A DNA stretch of 28,950 bases from Candidatus Aminicenantota bacterium. Lineage in GTDB: Bacteria > Acidobacteriota > Aminicenantia > UBA2199. The notes under the pieces are model-generated. The model was not told where the DNA came from. It made no database searches and saw only the letters and a program-made list of their open reading frames with translations. The stretch covers positions 1 through 28,950 of the forward strand of contig JAPKZM010000224.1 of the NCBI GenBank assembly GCA_026393775.1. The letters run 5' to 3'. A program made the position numbers and the translations under genes. Positions within the stretch are counted from its first letter, which is position 1; each line of letters opens with the position of its first letter. Shown in pieces: positions 1 through 7,510 of this stretch.

Positions 1-30
1 TATAAAGTTATCTTGCTTAGGAGGTCTTCT

Positions 31-1029
31 ATGAAAAAAATAGGGTCGGTCCTGCTCTTACTTTACTTGACCAGTTTTATTTTGATTTGTTTTTCGGGCT
101 GCGATCAGTTGAAGATAAGCAATTTGAAAGCCAACAAACACTTTAAAATGGCTAACAGGCTTTTCGGCGAGGAGAAGTACAAGAAGGCAATCGCTGAATA
201 TGAGGCGGCCCTGAAGCTGAACCCGGACCTGAAAGCTGCTTTTTATTATCTTGGCAGCAGCTATGTGCAGGTTTATAAGCCCGGCGACGATTCCGACAAG
301 AACAAGGAATTCGGTAATAAGGCGACCGAATATTTGCAAAAGGCTTTGGAATTGAATCCTGACAATAAGGATATCATCCAATCGCTGGGTGATATCAATG
401 ACAAAATGAGAAATTTCGAACTGGCTGAAAAATACTACTTGGAGATTCAAAAATTCACCCCCAACGATCCCGTCTCATATTACAACCTGGCTGGTTTTTA
501 CAGCAACAATGCCAGATACGACAAGGCCATTGAAATGTATGAGAAACGGATCGCATTGGACCCCGCCAATCCGGAAGGTTATCTTTACCTGGCCGGGTTC
601 TTCCAAGACAAGCGCAAATGGGATGACGCCATAAAAAATCATGAAGTGCGCATTCAAAAGATCACAGAAAATACCAACATGGAAGAAAAGGAAAAGACGG
701 AATTGTTGGCCGATGCGTACTATCGCTTGGGCGTTGTTTGCTGGAATAAAAGCTATCAAACTCCGGCCGATGTCATGGGCTCCGAGGAACGCCTACAGGT
801 GGTTCAGAAGGGCTTCGATGCCTTGGCCAAATCGTGCGAATTGTCTCCCAATTTCCCCGATCCCTGGGCCTACATGAGTTTGCTCTACCGGCAAAAAACA
901 ATCGCCGAACCATTGAAGAAAGCCGTGTATGACAAGGAAGCGGAAAAAATGGTGGCGAAATTTCAGGAACTGCGCAAGCGGAAACTGGCCACCGAACAAT
1001 TCATGAAGGATCTTTCAAAAGAAAAGTAA
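31..1029 (+). CDS. TPR-repeat lipoprotein
   Basis: The 332-residue product starts with a hydrophobic signal (about residues 3-23) ending in a lipobox-like FSGC, so it is probably exported and lipid-anchored. The rest is tetratricopeptide repeats, visible as AxxxYxxALxLNP-type units near residues 30-80, 95-125, 130-160 and 165-195. The C-terminal part is more diverged and charged. TPR lipoproteins usually scaffold envelope complexes; no specific partner can be read here. I chose ATG 31 over an in-frame TTG at 13 because AGGAGG at 19-24 lies 6 nt upstream of it and because it begins a proper signal peptide. The gene is followed at once by a strong terminator. Its promoter lies outside the window. 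Confidence 0.85.
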   Translation: MKKIGSVLLLLYLTSFILICFSGCDQLKISNLKANKHFKMANRLFGEEKYKKAIAEYEAALKLNPDLKAAFYYLGSSYVQVYKPGDDSDKNKEFGNKATEYLQKALELNPDNKDIIQSLGDINDKMRNFELAEKYYLEIQKFTPNDPVSYYNLAGFYSNNARYDKAIEMYEKRIALDPANPEGYLYLAGFFQDKRKWDDAIKNHEVRIQKITENTNMEEKEKTELLADAYYRLGVVCWNKSYQTPADVMGSEERLQVVQKGFDALAKSCELSPNFPDPWAYMSLLYRQKTIAEPLKKAVYDKEAEKMVAKFQELRKRKLATEQFMKDLSKEK

Positions 1030-1031
1030 TC

Positions 1032-1072
1032 AAAAAACCCCCCTGTTTTCATGAAAACAGGGGGGTTTTTTT
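1032..1072 (+). terminator. Strong intrinsic terminator after the TPR lipoprotein gene
   Basis: A perfect 18-bp stem (A6, C6, then TGTTTT; 1032-1049 with 1054-1071) closes on a CATG loop and ends in T7. The A tract on the left makes it potentially bidirectional. It is the only textbook terminator I see in the window. Confidence 0.95.
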
Positions 1073-1111
1073 ACCCTAAATTCCAACCACGCTGGCTTGA
1101 AAAGATAAGAG

Positions 1112-1140
1112 TTGACAGATTTACCTGAAAAGGTTATATT
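1112..1140 (+). promoter_or_regulatory. Sigma70-type promoter of the Rrf2 regulator (leaderless)
   Basis: A perfect -35 TTGACA (1112-1117), a 17-nt spacer and TATATT (1135-1140) are followed by only 7 nt before ATG 1148. The predicted transcription start falls on or next to the start codon. An upstream in-frame TTG is itself the -35 box and cannot be the start. Confidence 0.85.
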
Positions 1141-1147
1141 TTCTGGC

Positions 1148-1555
1148 ATGAAAATCAATACCAAGATTCGCTATGGCTTGCGTATGGTAATCGCCATCGC
1201 CCACGCCAATAAATTGGTGAATACGACCGAATTGGGAAGCAGCATGCATGTGTCTCCAAAATATCTCAGGAAACTTGCCGGACCGCTGGAAAAAGCCGGT
1301 TTGATCAAAAGCACCCAAGGAATTTATGGCGGCTACGAACTTGGCAAAAGCCCCGCCGAAATCAATATACGCATGATTTTGAACGCTTATGGCGAGCATT
1401 TATCATGGACTGACTGTGTTCTGGGGAAAAAATGCGAATTGAGGGATTCCTGCCAGGCTAAACAAGTGTGGGAAATGCTGGAAAAAACACTGCAAATGCA
1501 TTTTTTACCGATATCCATACGTGATATTTTGGACAATAAAATGGCCCCGCCCTGA
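1148..1555 (+). CDS. Rrf2 family Fe-S transcriptional regulator (IscR/NsrR-like)
   Basis: The 135-residue protein has the Rrf2 winged helix: an N-terminal MKINTKIRYGLR helix, a recognition region around VSPKYLRKLAGPLEKAGLIKS, and a GIYGGYELGK wing. Cys90, Cys96 and Cys102 are spaced C-x5-C-x5-C, as in the cluster-binding loop of IscR, so it probably senses Fe-S status, redox or NO through a [2Fe-2S] or [4Fe-4S] cluster. I chose ATG 1148 because it starts the family's conserved N-terminus; a longer reading from TTG 1112 would run through the promoter. There is no Shine-Dalgarno. No isc/suf genes are adjacent, so the regulon cannot be named, and autoregulation is only a guess from the family. 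Confidence 0.9.
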   Translation: MKINTKIRYGLRMVIAIAHANKLVNTTELGSSMHVSPKYLRKLAGPLEKAGLIKSTQGIYGGYELGKSPAEINIRMILNAYGEHLSWTDCVLGKKCELRDSCQAKQVWEMLEKTLQMHFLPISIRDILDNKMAPP

Positions 1556-1598
1556 TTTTTCAGTCCAGGCCGCGACCTTGTTGGCAGGCGTTTGTCGT

Positions 1599-1627
1599 TT
1601 GACAGCGGGCTGAAAATATAGTAATAT
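1599..1627 (+). promoter_or_regulatory. Probable promoter of the DsbD-alpha-like gene
   Basis: TTGACA (1599-1604), a 17-nt spacer and TAATAT (1622-1627) would start transcription about 6 nt before ATG 1641. The leader is too short for a normal ribosome binding site. Confidence 0.55.
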
Positions 1628-1640
1628 CAATGCAGAAATA

Positions 1641-2117
1641 ATGAACAAATATGGTGCAATTTTTTTAATTGGATTTTTTTTATTATTTGGCACTTTTTTT
1701 TGTCAGGAAGATTTTTTAAAGATCGAGTGCGCGGTTTCTCCCCGTTCCATCAAGCAGGGGAATGAAGGGTTACTCAAAATAAAAATAGTCGTCCGCAACG
1801 GGATCAGGATATCCTCCAATCCCGAATTCATGATTAAATTAGACGAAGACGAGAATCTCTCTTTTTCAAAAATATTTTTTGCTGGATCCGAACTGAATTT
1901 ACCTATTACCCAGGAAAAAGAGGGGATTTTTTTGGATCCGCAAAAAGAAATCGAGGTGCCTTTCAAGTTGAGCGAGTCGGCACTGCTTGGGAATCTGTCG
2001 GTCAGCGGCGAGATTGTTTTTACAATTTTTTTCCAGGACAACTGGTCAGTCAAAACCACGCAAAAATTTGCCGCAAACTTTGTTTCCCGTAAAAACTACA
2101 AGATCAAGAAAAAATGA
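1641..2117 (+). CDS. Small secreted protein resembling the DsbD N-terminal (DsbC-like, PF11412) domain
   Basis: The 158-residue product has a signal peptide (about residues 1-20, ending near FFCQE). A single beta-rich domain follows. The opening, in which a VSP strand leads into GNEGLLKIKIVVRNGIRISS and PEFMIKL, follows the pattern of the immunoglobulin-like domain at the N-terminus of DsbD and of many thioredoxin-linked exported proteins. No CxxC is present; Cys21 lies in the signal region. Family assignment is by pattern only and could be wrong. No Shine-Dalgarno precedes the ATG. The gene converges on the SDR gene with 7 nt between stops. Confidence 0.6.
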   Translation: MNKYGAIFLIGFFLLFGTFFCQEDFLKIECAVSPRSIKQGNEGLLKIKIVVRNGIRISSNPEFMIKLDEDENLSFSKIFFAGSELNLPITQEKEGIFLDPQKEIEVPFKLSESALLGNLSVSGEIVFTIFFQDNWSVKTTQKFAANFVSRKNYKIKKK

Positions 2118-2124
2118 AGCTTGT

Positions 2125-3093
2125 CTATAGAAAATGTTGTTCCTGGTACCAGCGGATGGTTTCCCGCAGGGCGGAATCGGTCGGGCAAAGAGATTGAAAA
2201 TGAAGCAGTTCCCTGCTTTTTTCCGCGGAGCATGTCCAGACCGGAAACCGTATTTCACGGAATTTGTCCCGGTTGAAAATGGTTTTTCTTTTAGAAATGC
2301 GAATGCGCATTTCGGAAAGTTCAGCCAAGAACCATGCCAGCGGTACAGGGACGGTGACCTTGCGAATCTCCCCCCCCATCGGCAGGTGGGCGGCGAGCAT
2401 GAAATCATCCCAGGGAACCGGCTCGGCGTTGGTTATGTAGAAGGTTTCGTTTTGGCAGGGGCTGTCGGCGGCGGCAATCATGCCTTTCACTAAATCTTTG
2501 ACGTATATGACCGAATACTTGCGTTCCTTGCGGCCGAGCGCAGGCAGAATCCCCTTTTTAAGGACACGAAAAATGGTGAGCATATCCAGGTCGCCCGGGC
2601 CGAAAACGATCGGTGCCCGGATGATGATGTACGGCACCGGGCATTGTTCTCGGAGTATTTTTTCTTGGGCCAATTTGCTTTTGCCGTATAACGAAACCGG
2701 GTTTTCCGGCATCCCTTCTCTTAAACAGGGACTTTGCCGATTGGGCCCGGCCGCCGCCAAAGATGAGAGCAAAACCACTTTGCGCAGTTCTTTCAATGGC
2801 CGTAATTTATCAAGCAGCGCCATCGTGCCGAGGTGATTGCAATGGATAAACTCCCGGGGGGAAATAACCTTGGTTAAGGCCGCCAGATGGAATACCACCT
2901 CAAAATCAGGAGGAAAGGCCTCAGCCGTGAACAAGTCGCCGGCAATGGCAATGACTCGATCCGGGAAGTTTAATGATTCCAGTTTCTTTTTGTCTCTTAC
3001 CAGGGCGTACACGGTATTTTCTTTTTCTTTGAGCAATTCTCTGATCAAGTGGTTGCCGACGAATCCTGTACCCCCGGTTACGAGTATTTTCAT
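2125..3093 (-). CDS. NAD(P)-dependent extended SDR (epimerase/dehydratase family), CerR-like candidate
   Basis: The 322-residue protein starts with a Rossmann motif TGGTGFVG (GxxGxxG at residues 7-13). It has Ser110/Ser111 and Tyr136-x3-Lys140 as the catalytic set, followed by RAPIVFGPGD, typical of atypical/extended SDRs. The substrate cannot be read from the motifs. It faces divergently from the serine-palmitoyltransferase-like gene with only 49 nt between starts. In the Caulobacter-type bacterial ceramide pathway, an SDR of this family (CerR) reduces the 3-keto group made by Spt, so a 3-ketosphinganine/ceramide reductase role is a reasonable inference. A sugar-nucleotide epimerase is the alternative, given the glycan genes downstream. 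It has no Shine-Dalgarno and is probably leaderless. Confidence 0.8.
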   Translation of the reverse strand: MKILVTGGTGFVGNHLIRELLKEKENTVYALVRDKKKLESLNFPDRVIAIAGDLFTAEAFPPDFEVVFHLAALTKVISPREFIHCNHLGTMALLDKLRPLKELRKVVLLSSLAAAGPNRQSPCLREGMPENPVSLYGKSKLAQEKILREQCPVPYIIIRAPIVFGPGDLDMLTIFRVLKKGILPALGRKERKYSVIYVKDLVKGMIAAADSPCQNETFYITNAEPVPWDDFMLAAHLPMGGEIRKVTVPVPLAWFLAELSEMRIRISKRKTIFNRDKFREIRFPVWTCSAEKSRELLHFQSLCPTDSALRETIRWYQEQHFL

Positions 3094-3099
3094 GCCGCA

Positions 3100-3128
3100 A
3101 TTCTATATAATCCGTTTTAAATTTGCAA
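3100..3128 (-). promoter_or_regulatory. Promoter of the SDR gene (leaderless), overlapping a divergent -10
   Basis: On the minus strand, TTGCAA (3128-3123), a 17-nt spacer and TAGAAT (3105-3100) end 6 nt before the ATG at 3093. On the plus strand TATAAT sits at 3106-3111, inside the same spacer, and could serve the SPT-like gene; its -35 is poor. The two promoters physically overlap and may exclude each other. Confidence 0.55.
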
Positions 3129-3142
3129 ACGAGGAGTAAAAC

Positions 3143-4324
3143 ATGGACGTGTTTAAAAAATGTTTTGAGTTCACTCGGGCCGATGAAGCGAAACAGGCCG
3201 GTTTGTACCCCTATTTTACCGAAATCGAAAAAGTCGAAGGCAATCATGTCTGGGTAAAAGGCAGAAAAATTATGATGGTCGGTTCCAACAATTATCTGGG
3301 GCTTTTTGACGATCCCAGGATCAAGGAAAGCGCGATAGCGGCGGTGAAGCAATACGGCACCTCGACCTGCGGCTCCCGTTTTTTAAACGGCACCTACTCG
3401 CTCCACGTGGAACTTGAAAAAAAATTGGCCCATTTCATGGGCAAGGAAGAGGCTCTGACCTTTTCCACCGGCATGCAGACCAACCTGGGGGCGATATCGG
3501 CGTTGGCCAGCCGGGACGATGTGATCATCCTCGATCGCATGGATCATGCCTCGATCATGGACGCGGTGCGTCTTTCTTACGCTCATATCGCCAAGTTCAA
3601 GCATAATGATATGAAGGATTTGGAAGAAAAACTGATCCACCAGCCTGAAGACAAGGGGAAGCTGATCGTCGTCGACGGTGTATTTAGCATGGAAGGAGAT
3701 CTTTCCAATCTGCCCAAAATTGTCAAACTGGCCAAGAAATATAATGCCCGGCTGATGGTCGATGATGCCCATGGTGTCGGAGTGATGGGTGAAAAGGGCC
3801 GGGGGACGGCCGAGCACTTCGGTCTTATCGATGAGGTGGACCTGGTGATGACCACCTTCTCCAAGTCATTTGCCTCATTGGGCGGGTTTGTGGCCGGGGA
3901 TAGCAAGATTATCCAGTATATCAAGCATCATGCCCGGGCTTTGATATTTTCCGCCTCCATCACCCCGGCCGCTTTAGGAGCCGCGCATAAGGCTTTAGAG
4001 ATTATTCAGACCGAACCTTGGCGCCGCAAGCGTCTTTGGGAAATTACCCGAATCATGAACAAGGAACTGACAGCCATGGGCTATCATACCGGTAACACCG
4101 AAACTCCGATTATTCCAGTCTTCATCAATGATTTGGAAAAAACATTCATGCTCTGGAATTTTTTGCGGGATTACGGCATCTTTACCAATCCGGTCATCGC
4201 CCCGGCCGTACCACCCGAAGATTCATTGATCAGAACGTCGTTTACCGCTACCCACACCGATAGTGACCTGGATTTCATTTTAAAAGGCTTCAAGAAGGGC
4301 GGAAAGGCCCTCGGATTGATATAA
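3143..4324 (+). CDS. Serine palmitoyltransferase-like alpha-oxoamine synthase
   Basis: The 393-residue PLP enzyme belongs to the alpha-oxoamine synthase family, which condenses an acyl-CoA with an amino acid. The PLP lysine is Lys241 in TFSKSFASLGG, His135 should stack on the ring, and Asp207-x2-His210 (DDAHG) contacts the pyridine nitrogen. The stretches GSRFLNGTYSLHVELE, FSTGMQTNLG and FSASITPAA fit bacterial serine palmitoyltransferases better than KBL (GSVRFICGTQ) or BioF. It would make 3-ketosphinganine from serine and palmitoyl-CoA in the cytoplasm. Family length is about 395-400. GAGGAG at 3131-3136 supports ATG 3143. It is the first gene of the run to 8670. CqsA-like or other alpha-oxoamine activity cannot be excluded. 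Confidence 0.82.
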   Translation: MDVFKKCFEFTRADEAKQAGLYPYFTEIEKVEGNHVWVKGRKIMMVGSNNYLGLFDDPRIKESAIAAVKQYGTSTCGSRFLNGTYSLHVELEKKLAHFMGKEEALTFSTGMQTNLGAISALASRDDVIILDRMDHASIMDAVRLSYAHIAKFKHNDMKDLEEKLIHQPEDKGKLIVVDGVFSMEGDLSNLPKIVKLAKKYNARLMVDDAHGVGVMGEKGRGTAEHFGLIDEVDLVMTTFSKSFASLGGFVAGDSKIIQYIKHHARALIFSASITPAALGAAHKALEIIQTEPWRRKRLWEITRIMNKELTAMGYHTGNTETPIIPVFINDLEKTFMLWNFLRDYGIFTNPVIAPAVPPEDSLIRTSFTATHTDSDLDFILKGFKKGGKALGLI

Positions 4325-4363
4325 ATCCGCCTGGCTGACGCCAGGGCATCTCCGGTCCGGCAA

Positions 4364-5293
4364 GTGGATATCAGCGCGGTTGTTGTCAGTTTCAATTCGG
4401 AAAAATTCCTGGAGCAGAACTTATCTTCTCTTTTCAAGCAGACCGTCGCCTTCAAGCAGGTAATCATAGTTGACAATGGCTCCAGCGATGACTCTGCTGG
4501 CATCATCGGAAAATTTCCTCGTCTGCAGAAAATAATCTCCGTCACCAACCGCGGATACGCCGCCGCCGCCAATCTTGGAATCGCCAGCGCGAATGCCGAC
4601 CTGGTGTTGATAGCCAACGCCGACATCTATCTGGCCGATGATTTCAACCAGCAGGTCCTGCGTTTTTTTGCCGAGCATCCGCAAACTTCCATGCTCGCGC
4701 CCCTGCTTTTGCGCTTTGACCGTCTGACAATTGATTCGGCCGGCCAAACGTACTCTCTGGCCCTGCATCCACGCGAAATCGGTTTTAACAAAAAATTTGA
4801 CCGGGCACGTTTATGCGAGCGGGAAGTGTTCTCGGTCTGCGGAGCGGCGACCGTGTTCTCCCGAAGAGATCTGGAAAAATTGAAAATCGGCGCTGAATAT
4901 TACGATGAAGATTTCTTCATGTTCTGGGAGGATTTTGATATCGGCTGGCGGGCCAAACTCCTGGGTTTGAAAGCTTTTTTTGCACCCCAGGCCGTGGCCT
5001 ACCATTTCCGCAGCGGTACCTTGAAAAAGACCTGGTTGTCGCGTTTTTCCCTGGCCATGTCGCGGCCGGCGGAACTGCGATATCACCTGCTCAAAAATCG
5101 CTACCTGACGTTGATCAAGAATTTCCGCTTTGCCCGCTTTTGGTGGACATTGCCGTTCATCCTTGGCAAAGATTTGCTGTGGACGTGCGCCTTGACAATC
5201 GGGGCACCGAAAATTATAATCGCTGTGGCCCATTCCGGGGACATTTTCAAGCGCTCTTTGCAAAAAAGGAGACAAATACAGGGGCATGAATGA
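4364..5293 (+). CDS. Family 2 glycosyltransferase (rhamnosyltransferase-like)
   Basis: The 309-residue protein opens with the GT-A nucleotide-binding strand ISAVVVSFNSEKFL and VDNGSSDDS. The metal-binding site is NAD (IANADIYL) rather than a strict DxD, as in many WbbL-like rhamnosyl- or sugar transferases. The acceptor/catalytic region is YDEDFFMFWEDFDIGWRAKLLG. A C-terminal stretch rich in aromatic residues may touch the membrane. I use GTG 4364 because the fold begins there and no better in-frame start precedes it; the Shine-Dalgarno is weak. It follows the SPT-like gene by 39 nt and its end overlaps the next gene by 8 nt (ATGAATGA), so translation is probably coupled. Confidence 0.85.
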   Translation: MDISAVVVSFNSEKFLEQNLSSLFKQTVAFKQVIIVDNGSSDDSAGIIGKFPRLQKIISVTNRGYAAAANLGIASANADLVLIANADIYLADDFNQQVLRFFAEHPQTSMLAPLLLRFDRLTIDSAGQTYSLALHPREIGFNKKFDRARLCEREVFSVCGAATVFSRRDLEKLKIGAEYYDEDFFMFWEDFDIGWRAKLLGLKAFFAPQAVAYHFRSGTLKKTWLSRFSLAMSRPAELRYHLLKNRYLTLIKNFRFARFWWTLPFILGKDLLWTCALTIGAPKIIIAVAHSGDIFKRSLQKRRQIQGHE

Positions 5294-6287
5294 AGTTATT
5301 TTAGTCTTGACATTCATCCTGTCGTTTCTCTTGACCCTGTATGGCACTCCTTTGGCCCAGCGCGTGGCTTTCCGCTATCAACTCATGGATCAGCCTGACG
5401 GGAAATTGAAAAAACAATCCCAGCCAGTGCCATACATGGGGGGCGTGATCGTCTATTTCGCTTTCATTTCCCCCATCAGCTTGCTCTTCAATTTTAACCA
5501 GCAATTGCTGGGTATTCTTTTTGCCAGTTCAATTTTGCTGTTAGTGGGATTGTTCGATGATTTTAAAGCGCTGACTCCCGGGATCAAATTTCTGTTTCAG
5601 ATCATGTCTACCTATATCTTGCTTAAAAGCGGTATCACTATTGACCTGATTTTTTTCCCTCCCTGGCTGGACGTTCTCCTTTCGTTTGTTTGGATCCTGA
5701 CCACCATCAACGCTTTCAATATCATCGATATCATGGACGGCTTGGCCGCATCCGTCGGAGCGTTGACTTCACTGACCATTTTCATCATTTCCTTTTTTGA
5801 CGGCAATTTTCTTGTTTCGATTCTGGCTCTTAGTCTGTCCGCCTCCCTGGCGGCCTTTCTCAAGTTCAACTGGGAACCGGCCCGGATTTACCTGGGGGAC
5901 GCCGGCAGCATGATCCTGGGATTGATCATCGGTTCACTGACCATGATGGCGAGCTATACCCGCTTCAACAGGCTGGCCTTTTTATCCAGCTTATTTTTGA
6001 TGGGCATTCCCTTGTTCGACCTGGTTTATGTCAGCATTTTACGCATCCTGAAGGGGAAAACGCCCTTCAGGGGAAGTCCCGACCACTTTGCCCTGCGCTT
6101 GCGGAGTAAAAAAAACTGGTCATCCCGGAAAACCGTCAGCGCCATTATCCTGCTGCAATTGCTGCTCTCCGGAACGGTGGTCCTCAATTTTTTCTCGACG
6201 CCCAGGGTCACCCTGTTTTGCAGTATTGTCTTTGCCTGTTTTTTTCTATTTTTGGGCGTGATCCTGGCCGGCGTGAAAATGGAATGA
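5286..6287 (+). CDS. WecA/TagO/MraY-type polyprenyl-phosphate sugar-1-phosphate transferase
   Basis: The 333-residue polytopic protein has about ten hydrophobic segments. Family motifs are in order: Asp91-Asp92 (LFDDFKAL), the NxxNxxDxxDG loop (NAFNIIDIMDGLAA, about 142-154), the YLGDAGSMILG loop, and a cytoplasmic SPDHFALRL loop replacing the usual histidine-rich HIHHRL. The last differs from MraY and places it with WecA-like enzymes. It should transfer a sugar-1-phosphate from a UDP-sugar to undecaprenyl phosphate at the inner membrane and start a glycan. Position between two glycosyltransferases supports this. It overlaps the upstream gene by 8 nt and the downstream gene by 4 nt. Confidence 0.88.
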   Translation: MNEVILVLTFILSFLLTLYGTPLAQRVAFRYQLMDQPDGKLKKQSQPVPYMGGVIVYFAFISPISLLFNFNQQLLGILFASSILLLVGLFDDFKALTPGIKFLFQIMSTYILLKSGITIDLIFFPPWLDVLLSFVWILTTINAFNIIDIMDGLAASVGALTSLTIFIISFFDGNFLVSILALSLSASLAAFLKFNWEPARIYLGDAGSMILGLIIGSLTMMASYTRFNRLAFLSSLFLMGIPLFDLVYVSILRILKGKTPFRGSPDHFALRLRSKKNWSSRKTVSAIILLQLLLSGTVVLNFFSTPRVTLFCSIVFACFFLFLGVILAGVKME

Positions 6288-7510
6288 ACATTATCATCGG
6301 GGCCGGAATCTCCGGCCTGAGTGCGGGTCACATCCTGAAGGATGAGTTCTGGATCCTGGAAAAAAACTTCTCCCCGGGCGGGCTGTCCGGCCAATATCAG
6401 GTCAACGGCTTTGCCTTTGATCATGGCGGGCATTACTTCCATTTTCAAAACAGGGCAGCCGTTAAGGAATATGTGGAAAAATTCCACGCTTTCACGGCTT
6501 ACCAACGCAACAGCAAGGTTTTTCTGATGAAGCGCTTCATACCCTATTCGCTGCAATACCATCTCGCCTATCTGTCCAAACGGCTACGCGCGATCATTTT
6601 GCAGGAAATATTGCAAGCGAATGAAGCGCGGTCCGAAAATTTGCGCGAATTCCTGCTGGGCAATTTCGGCGAGCATCTGCTCGATTTATTTTTTGAACCG
6701 TTCCTGGGAAAATTCTACGGGCGGCCTTTGGACGAACTCCTCGCCGGCATGGATAAAGGCAGTATCCCGGTCCCTAAAAAGGACGAGGTGCGGCAGGGGG
6801 CGGTTGAAAAAAAACGCTTCGCCGAAGGGTATAATCCGTTTTTTTATTATCCCCAGCCCGCTGCGCAGAAATTCATTGAAAGTTACAGCCAGCCTGTCCG
6901 GCAGCGGATCCGCTTTGGCGAACAGGTGACGCGGGTCGATCAGCAGCGAAAAAAAGTATATACCAACAAAGGAACCTACGCCTATGACAACTTGATCAAT
7001 ACGATGCCTTTAAAAGAGTTTTTATCCATCATCGAGCCGCGACCGCCTTTTGACTGGCAGCGGTTGAATCATCTATCCACGCTGGTGGTCAATGCAGTGT
7101 TGGCCCGCCGCCGTCGCCATTTTCATTGGCTCTATCTTCCGGAAGCCGAAATGCCCTTCTACCGGGCCGGGTACTATCCAAACGGAAAAGCGACCACCGT
7201 GTATTTGGAAAAAACAGTCTTGGCGAGAGGACGCCTTGACCACCGGGAAACATTACGGGACGTGGTACTCACACTTCAACAAACGGGGATGATCACGGAA
7301 CCAGGGGAAATCCTGTTTCATGATTTGAAAAAAATCCCGGTTTCCTATGTGGTGTTTGACAGGCATTGGCCGCGCCTGGTGCCGCCGGCTCTCAAATTTT
7401 TGCGGCAGCGGCAAATTTATTCCATCGGCCGTTACGGCGGCTGGAAATATTCTTCTATGGCCGATGACATCCAAACCGCCCGGGACACCGCCTCCCTGAT
7501 CAACGGCTGA
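6284..7510 (+). CDS. FAD-dependent oxidoreductase/mutase (UDP-galactopyranose mutase / protoporphyrinogen oxidase-like)
   Basis: The 408-residue protein begins with the dinucleotide-binding motif IIGAGISGLSAG (residues 4-15), followed by LEKNFSPGGLSGQ and a HGGHYF segment. It ends with the second FAD-binding element YSIGRYGGWKYSSMADDIQTA. This layout occurs in UDP-galactopyranose mutase relatives and amine-oxidase-type proteins found in polysaccharide clusters. Placement among glycosyltransferases favours action on a sugar nucleotide or lipid-linked sugar. I chose ATG 6284 because it opens the Rossmann strand and overlaps the previous stop as ATGA. An upstream in-frame start at 6218 would add a meaningless extension inside the previous gene. 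Confidence 0.8.
   Translation: MNIIIGAGISGLSAGHILKDEFWILEKNFSPGGLSGQYQVNGFAFDHGGHYFHFQNRAAVKEYVEKFHAFTAYQRNSKVFLMKRFIPYSLQYHLAYLSKRLRAIILQEILQANEARSENLREFLLGNFGEHLLDLFFEPFLGKFYGRPLDELLAGMDKGSIPVPKKDEVRQGAVEKKRFAEGYNPFFYYPQPAAQKFIESYSQPVRQRIRFGEQVTRVDQQRKKVYTNKGTYAYDNLINTMPLKEFLSIIEPRPPFDWQRLNHLSTLVVNAVLARRRRHFHWLYLPEAEMPFYRAGYYPNGKATTVYLEKTVLARGRLDHRETLRDVVLTLQQTGMITEPGEILFHDLKKIPVSYVVFDRHWPRLVPPALKFLRQRQIYSIGRYGGWKYSSMADDIQTARDTASLING

Noticed and set aside
3143..4324. KBL (2-amino-3-ketobutyrate CoA ligase) with threonine dehydrogenase as the meaning of the PLP/SDR pair
   Set aside because: The motifs are SPT-like (GSRFLNGT) rather than the KBL type GSVRFICGTQ, and the SDR lacks features I associate with SDR-type threonine dehydrogenase. 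Not fully excluded.
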